Assembly (NCBI GenBank): GCA_036426205.1
Contig: CM071574.1
Coordinates: 8,210,864-8,274,863, forward strand
Origin: Ascaphus truei
Lineage: Eukaryota > Chordata > Amphibia > Anura > Ascaphidae
DNA: 64,000 nucleotides
Direction of reading: 5' to 3'
Below the pieces are notes generated by a model. That model had not been told where the DNA came from. It saw only the letters and a list, made by a program, of their open reading frames with translations, and did no database searches. Positions 60,240 through 64,000 of the stretch are shown here, one piece after another (position 1 is the stretch's first letter; every line of letters starts with the position of its first letter). The translations under genes and the position numbers were made by a program.

Positions 60240-60463
60240 TTGCAAAAATGAAGCCAGGGATAGGTTTTACCACACTTAGTTAAGTTATGGTGGGTAAAAA
60301 AAGTGACACCCTCCACAGCAAAGCATATAGCATATGGACATATTACTGTATGCTCATTTGCATGTCTTAGACAGGTCTGCAACCTGTTTTGAAGCAAAAT
60401 GTGTCTCGGCAAGCGATCACGCCACGTGAGCATGGCCGGACAGATTTAAAATGATTGTGCTAA

Positions 60464-60787
60464 CAGCGCCAAGCGTGGTCAGCGGCAGCGTTGACACATC
60501 CTATGGCTGTGGCCAGGCAGGGAGCGATTGTGCTGGCTCGGCCGGGTGATTCGTGGCCGGCTACATGCGCGGGCGTGTTGGGGGGTGAGGCGAAAACGTC
60601 ACGGAGCTGGTTTGCCGTCATTGGGCGAACCACTCACGTGACGCACGAGCGGCAAATTCGCTTGCTCTGCAAGCAGGTAAGCACCGCGCATGCTCAGGCG
60701 CTTGCTCACGCTGGCCACAAACATTGCCGCAATGTTTCATCGCGGCCAGCGTGCGCGCGCCCGCCCAGCACCACCCTGGCCGAGGCC
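60464..60787. mobile_element. GC-rich foldback element, left end unclear
   Basis: The right end CTGGCCGAGGCC is followed by TAA (60788-60790) and matches the right end of 1016-1374. The core cgtcacggagctggtttgcc and ttgggcgaaccactcacgtg is the shared block. The left boundary is a guess after TAA at 60461-60463. Confidence 0.55.
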
Positions 60788-61010
60788 TAAAGCTCCCACT
60801 TCACGTCGGCCAATAGGAAGCCGAATGATGACATCACTGCTTCCTTTTGGCCCACAGGATGCGGGAGCTTTGAAACTCCGTCATGATGGTAGCCGAGCAG
60901 AGCTGCTACCGGCACCTACTACGGAGGTAACAATTTCTGGAAGGAGGCGGTCCCCGGAGCTGAAATGAATGGGGTTCAGCTCTGGAGACACCCTACTTCC
61001 AGATGGCAGA
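60788..61010. repeat. Repeat shared with the 34163-34516 foldback element
   Basis: Contains aaagctcccacttcacgtcg, ctactacggaggtaac, ggtccccggagctgaaatga and tggggttcagctctggagac, in the same order as in 34305-34445. Ends about 100 bp before exon j. Confidence 0.55.
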
Positions 61011-61106
61011 TTATCGAGAGAGAAAAACTTGTCCGTCTTGACTGTTCAATGGAACAAAGGCGCATTCTGAAAACATGCAACATCTTTGTTTTTCTTTTTT
61101 TTGCAG

Positions 61107-61253
61107 CTTTTTGTTGGGTTGGGTTTCCCTTACGAAGGACCAGCGCCTCTTGAAGCAATTGCGAACGGCTGTGCTTTTCTGAACCCTAAATTCAGTCCAC
61201 CAAAAAGCAGCAGGAATACAGATTTCTTCAAAGGCAAACCAACCCTGCGGGAG
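61107..61253 (+). CDS. MGAT5: MGAT5 exon j: nucleotide-sugar binding loop
   Basis: Forty-nine codons, residues 511-559, from LFVGLGFPYEGPAPLEAIAN to KGKPTLRE. GFPYEGPAPLEAIANG is the GT-B donor-site motif: Glu520 and Glu526 match the residues that hold UDP-GlcNAc, and the Lys of GKPTLRE matches human Lys554. The acceptor has a long pyrimidine tract (ttttttttgcag) and the donor is gtgagt. Changes from human are limited to the segment before TDFF (S for N, R for K) and K for I at 552. Confidence 0.97.
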
Positions 61254-61524
61254 GTGAGTCCTTCCTGAAGACTTGAGGTGCTGCAAACGCGTGTGGGATG
61301 CAACACGGGTGATGTAGGACAAATAGCCGTAGTTTGTAGAATATAATGGTTATTATGTATCTGTTTCAAATTGTACATTTTGAAGAACTGTTTACAATTA
61401 CGGTAGTTTATAACACAGTTCGATTGAAGACTAGTTTGGAGAGATTTTGGGGGGCAATCTTTGGGCAAGTATTTTCCTGAAACGTACCCGCAAAGAGCTT
61501 ATAAATGATACATAACCTGACTAA

Positions 61525-62090
61525 GTTACATAGTTACATAGTAGATGAGGTTGAAAAAAGACGTACGTCCATCAAGTTCAACCTATGCTAAATTTAGATA
61601 ACAGATACTTTATCCTATATCTATACTTACTTATTGATCCAGAGGAAGGCAAACAAACAAACCCAGAGTCATATCATCCAATGATATCTCATAAGGGGAA
61701 AAATAAATTCCTTCCTGACTCCAAGAATTGGCAATCGGATTAATCCCTGGATCAACATCCTTCCCATGTATACTTATTTGGTATATCCCTGTGTACCATT
61801 CCTTTCTAAAAAATGTCCAACCGTTGCACAAATTTATTGTATCTGCCATCACAGTCTCCATGGGTAATGAATTCCGCACTGTAACTGCCCTTACTGTAGA
61901 GAACCCTTTCCTTTTTGCTGGTGAAATCTCCTTTCCTCCAACCTAAAGGGATGCCCCCGAGTCCTTTGTACTGCCCTTGGGATGAATAGTTCTTTTGAAA
62001 GCTCCTTGTACTGTCCCTGAAATATATTTGTATATACTGTAGTTATCATAGCCTCTCTTAGATGCTTCTTTTATAATGTAAATAAAGCCA
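61525..62090. repeat. Dispersed repeat (gttacatagt family), long copy
   Basis: About 565 bp starting gttacatagttacatagtag and tccatcaagttcaacctatg and ending in aatgtaaataaagcc. Non-coding on the + strand; the - strand frame (82 codons) matches nothing I know. A fragment of the same family is at 6645-6725. Confidence 0.6.
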
Positions 62091-62380
62091 ATAGAAAAAC
62101 AAACAAACCAGGGTGTTGTCTGTTTAGAGCACTCCGTGTTTTGTTTTGGTCTGTCACTTTAAGTGCCACTGCAGTGCCACGGAAGGAGGGGAGTGTTTTG
62201 TTTTACAATGTCTTGCTTGTCATGGGACTGATACACCCACTACTGTTCTTCTGTGGTTTAAAACCAGGACACCGCTCACAAATAAGGAACGGTAGAAAGG
62301 GGCAAATTCCACACCAAAAAGGAAACCATCTCAAACCTATAATTCAATGAAGAAAATAAATTATTAAATATAGTCTTGGT

Positions 62381-62617
62381 CAGGGGGGGGGGGTGTTAAC
62401 TCCAGTACTCAAGCCCCCACCCTCCAACAGGTCAGGTTTTCAGGATATCCCAGCTTCAGCACAGGTGGCTCAATAAGAGGCTCAGTCTTCTACTGAGCGT
62501 CCGAGCCACCTGTGCTGAGGCAGGGACTGATTGAGCCACCTGTGCTGAAGCTGGGATATCCTGAAAACCTGACCTGTTGGGGGTGACACACTTGAGGACT
62601 GGAGTTGAGCACCCCTA
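62381..62617. mobile_element. Palindromic hAT-type MITE with internal duplication
   Basis: The longest copy (237 bp). Flanks GTCTTGGT and GTCTAGGT match at 7 of 8. The phrase gagccacctgtgctgaggca / gagccacctgtgctgaagct occurs twice in the right arm, a local duplication that explains the length. Confidence 0.82.
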
Positions 62618-62864
62618 GTCTAGGTGCTAGTGTCAAAGGTGGTGAAACCCCCAAGACCCCAAAACAATTAGTGAACTAGCACGCCCCCTGTCTACTATAA
62701 TTCAGATGCATACTACAATGAAGAATTCATTCTGGATCAGCACTCAGACTTTTTTGGTTTCACAATTTCTTCTTTAATGTATCAAAAGAAATCCGCAATA
62801 CAGACACACAGAACACACAGTAAGGGACAGAAACATTAGCAGACACACTGTTATATGTGCAAAC

Positions 62865-62908
62865 TACAGCAACGTTTCAAGGTCCCCCGCCCCCTTCGTC
62901 AGGCTGCC
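62865..62908 (-). ncRNA. Hammerhead-ribozyme-like motif
   Basis: - strand: stem I GCAGC/GCTGT, core CTGACGA, stem II AGG...CCT (G-rich loop, one extra T), GAAA, then CGTT giving a minimal stem III with cleavage expected after the second T. Core and stem I pair in the right register. It lies in the repeat at about 62730-62920. Confidence 0.45.
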
Positions 62909-63104
62909 CGAGACCACCTATAAATCCACAATGCAAAAAAGTACAATATGGCACTGCACACTCCACAATGATTGAAAACAATTCAAATCTAAAAACATAC
63001 AACAATACACTACTAAATCCATCACAAATATACATATACAAAAAATACAAAATGACCCAACGCAAAAAAAAAAAAATCACGTAACATTTTACCCAGGTAA
63101 AGGA

Positions 63105-63150
63105 GGCGTTGGCATGACTTTTCGGGGTACCAAGCCCTTCATCAGACAGT
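63105..63150 (-). ncRNA. Hammerhead-ribozyme-like motif
   Basis: - strand: the canonical core CTGATGA (63145-63139), stem II GGG/CCC with loop cttggta, and GAAA (63123-63120) followed by AGTC. Stem I is weak in this copy (about 3 bp), so cleavage is less likely. Confidence 0.4.
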
Positions 63151-63462
63151 TAAACATCCAAATGCCTTCAATAACTTGGAATGTATCGTTTTTGGGATCA
63201 GGGACCTTGGACATCTGAAGACCAGCCTTCTCCCAGGTGTAACTTCCACGTGTCCATTATATTTGAAAACAAGATAAACATGTCTCATTCCTTCCCAACA
63301 ATTATGAAATAAATAGATTTCCTTTTGCAGCGCCGCTGCCTCGATTGATATATTATTATTTTCTTCTTTCATATTTGTAACTTGCTAGCACCTTTCTACC
63401 TAGCATTGAAAATGGCAGCAAGATGATTACATTCAATATTCATTTTTGTTCTTTTGTTGCAG

Positions 63463-63579
63463 CTTACGTCTCAGCATCCTTATGCCGAAGTCTATATTGG
63501 GAAACCACATGTCTGGACTGTGAATATTAATGATCCTGACGAGGTTGAGAAGGCTGTGAAAGCAATTTTGAATCAAAAG
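63463..63579 (+). CDS. MGAT5: MGAT5 exon k: C-terminal domain, last exon in the window
   Basis: Thirty-nine codons, residues 560-598: LTSQHPYAEVYIGKPHVWTV then NINDPDEVEKAVKAILNQK. The acceptor is cttttgttgcag. The donor would be GTTAAC, weak because +3 is T and +5 is A, but it falls exactly where human MGAT5 changes exon after AILNQK. Read-through would add only five codons before a stop. The NINDPDEVEKA stretch differs from human DLNNQEEVEDA. The remaining 143 residues, including the Cys-rich C-terminus, are beyond the window. Confidence 0.94.
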
Positions 63580-63736
63580 GTTAACTTTTTACATTGATAT
63601 ATTTGAGAATGTAAAAAAAAAAAAAAAAGTGTTTTGCAAGCAGTGTTTGGAACCTGATGGAAATAAATCCATTCCTCTTTCACACAACAATAAGCATGCA
63701 GCTGTATATAGTATATAGTAATGTCATTACACACAA

Positions 63737-63738
<2 letters not shown>

Positions 63739-63771
<33 letters not shown>

Positions 63772-63830
63772 ACACACACACACCACACACACAACACACA
63801 CCACACACCACACACACACCACCACACAGC
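63739..63830. repeat. CA microsatellite
   Basis: (CA)n with single-base interruptions (accacacacac) from 63739 to about 63828, about 160 bp after exon k. Confidence 0.95.
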
Positions 63831-63860
63831 CTCAGAAGGCTTCTCTTTAGAGAGAATAGA

Positions 63861-63890
63861 TATATACCCGGCGTTGCCCCGGAGACATTT
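63861..63890 (-). mobile_element. Possible Helitron-like 3' hairpin
   Basis: On the - strand CCGGGGCAACGCCGGG forms a short GC hairpin followed by TATATATCTATT. Helitron 3' ends have such a hairpin a few bases before CTRR; the expected CTAG-type end is not exact. A weak call. Confidence 0.25.
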
Positions 63891-64000
63891 TCCCGCTCCC
63901 CCTCTGTCTCCGTTCCCCTCCCCCGTTCCCAGCTCCATTTCTCTCCCCCTCCCTCCCCGGGACACCTCACATCACTGTCGCCCCCCTTCCTCCCCCTGTA

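Larger units (their letters stand above)
56402..61106 (+). other. Intron i-j
   Basis: A 4.7 kb intron. 56410-58540 and 59360-60020 have no recognised content apart from poly(T)/poly(G) tracts near 57130-57160 and a C-run near 57616-57630. It also holds two hammerhead-like loci, a CACTAATACGCA minisatellite, a half hAT MITE and a GC-rich foldback element. Confidence 0.85.
61254..63462 (+). other. Intron j-k
   Basis: A 2.2 kb intron made largely of dispersed repeats: 61525-62090, a hAT MITE at 62381-62617, and a repeat at about 62730-63180 with two hammerhead-like motifs on the - strand. 63180-63462 is unremarkable. Confidence 0.85.
7021..63579 (+). other. MGAT5: MGAT5 gene, internal part (11 exons)
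   Basis: Golgi type II membrane glycosyltransferase of family GT18. It transfers GlcNAc from UDP-GlcNAc in beta-1,6 linkage to the alpha-1,6 mannose arm of N-glycans, making tri- and tetra-antennary branches that galectins bind. Eleven exons (77, 90, 72, 162, 170, 135, 134, 134, 150, 147, 117 bp) join in frame to 462 codons matching human residues 137-598 from memory, with no insertion or deletion. All introns are GT-AG. MGAT5B (GnT-IX) was considered, but the near-identity to MGAT5 in exons 24666-24835, 26063-26197 and 32357-32490 favours MGAT5. The membrane anchor and C-terminus are outside the window. Nothing suggests a pseudogene: no stop or frameshift, and substrate-binding residues are kept. 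Confidence 0.97.

Noticed and set aside
7021..63579. Assignment to MGAT5B (GnT-IX) rather than MGAT5
   Set aside because: Exons e to h and j are nearly identical to MGAT5 and carry its particular sequons and KRKRKK run. MGAT5B is expected to be much more diverged.

Overview
The window is vertebrate nuclear DNA and holds the middle of one gene on the + strand. Eleven exons, short islands with consensus splice sites in about 55 kb of intron, join without a frame error into 1,388 coding bases (two bases of a split codon plus 462 codons). The product is alpha-1,6-mannosylglycoprotein 6-beta-N-acetylglucosaminyltransferase A (MGAT5, GnT-V), corresponding to about residues 137-598 of the 741-residue human enzyme as I recall it. 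The 5' exons (cytosolic tail, membrane anchor, most of the stem) and the last exons (C-terminal about 143 residues) lie outside the window. No promoter, first exon or poly(A) site of this gene is visible.

The host is probably an amphibian, most likely a frog. This rests on the repeat content (L2-type LINEs and their snRNA-free 3' tails, tRNA-headed SINEs with an L2-like tail, palindromic hAT MITEs, hammerhead-ribozyme-like repeats) and on the divergence of the protein from mammals. The species cannot be named from the sequence alone.

Layout: 1-7020 is intron with repeats; 7021-10454 holds two exons (end of stem, start of luminal domain); 10455-19259 is an intron with an LTR-like block, a CA minisatellite and a clean solo LTR; 19260-26197 holds four exons (N-terminal Rossmann-like domain with the catalytic Glu); 26198-32356 is an intron with a three-deep nest of transposons; 32357-39324 holds two exons; 39325-56251 is the largest intron (16.9 kb), rich in hAT elements, minisatellites and a 250-bp-arm inverted repeat; 56252-63579 holds three exons with the UDP-GlcNAc site.

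Most of the rest is mobile DNA. Insertions whose target-site duplications can be read directly include hAT elements with 8-bp duplications, GC-rich foldback elements with 3-bp duplications, a TA-flanked MITE, and two solo LTRs (4 and 5 bp). Five loci carry the core layout of a hammerhead ribozyme (CTGANGA, stem, GAAA). The best, on the - strand at 60169-60239, also has a long stem I. No second protein-coding gene was found; the other long open frames are shadows of CA repeats, GC-rich repeats or a dead LINE.
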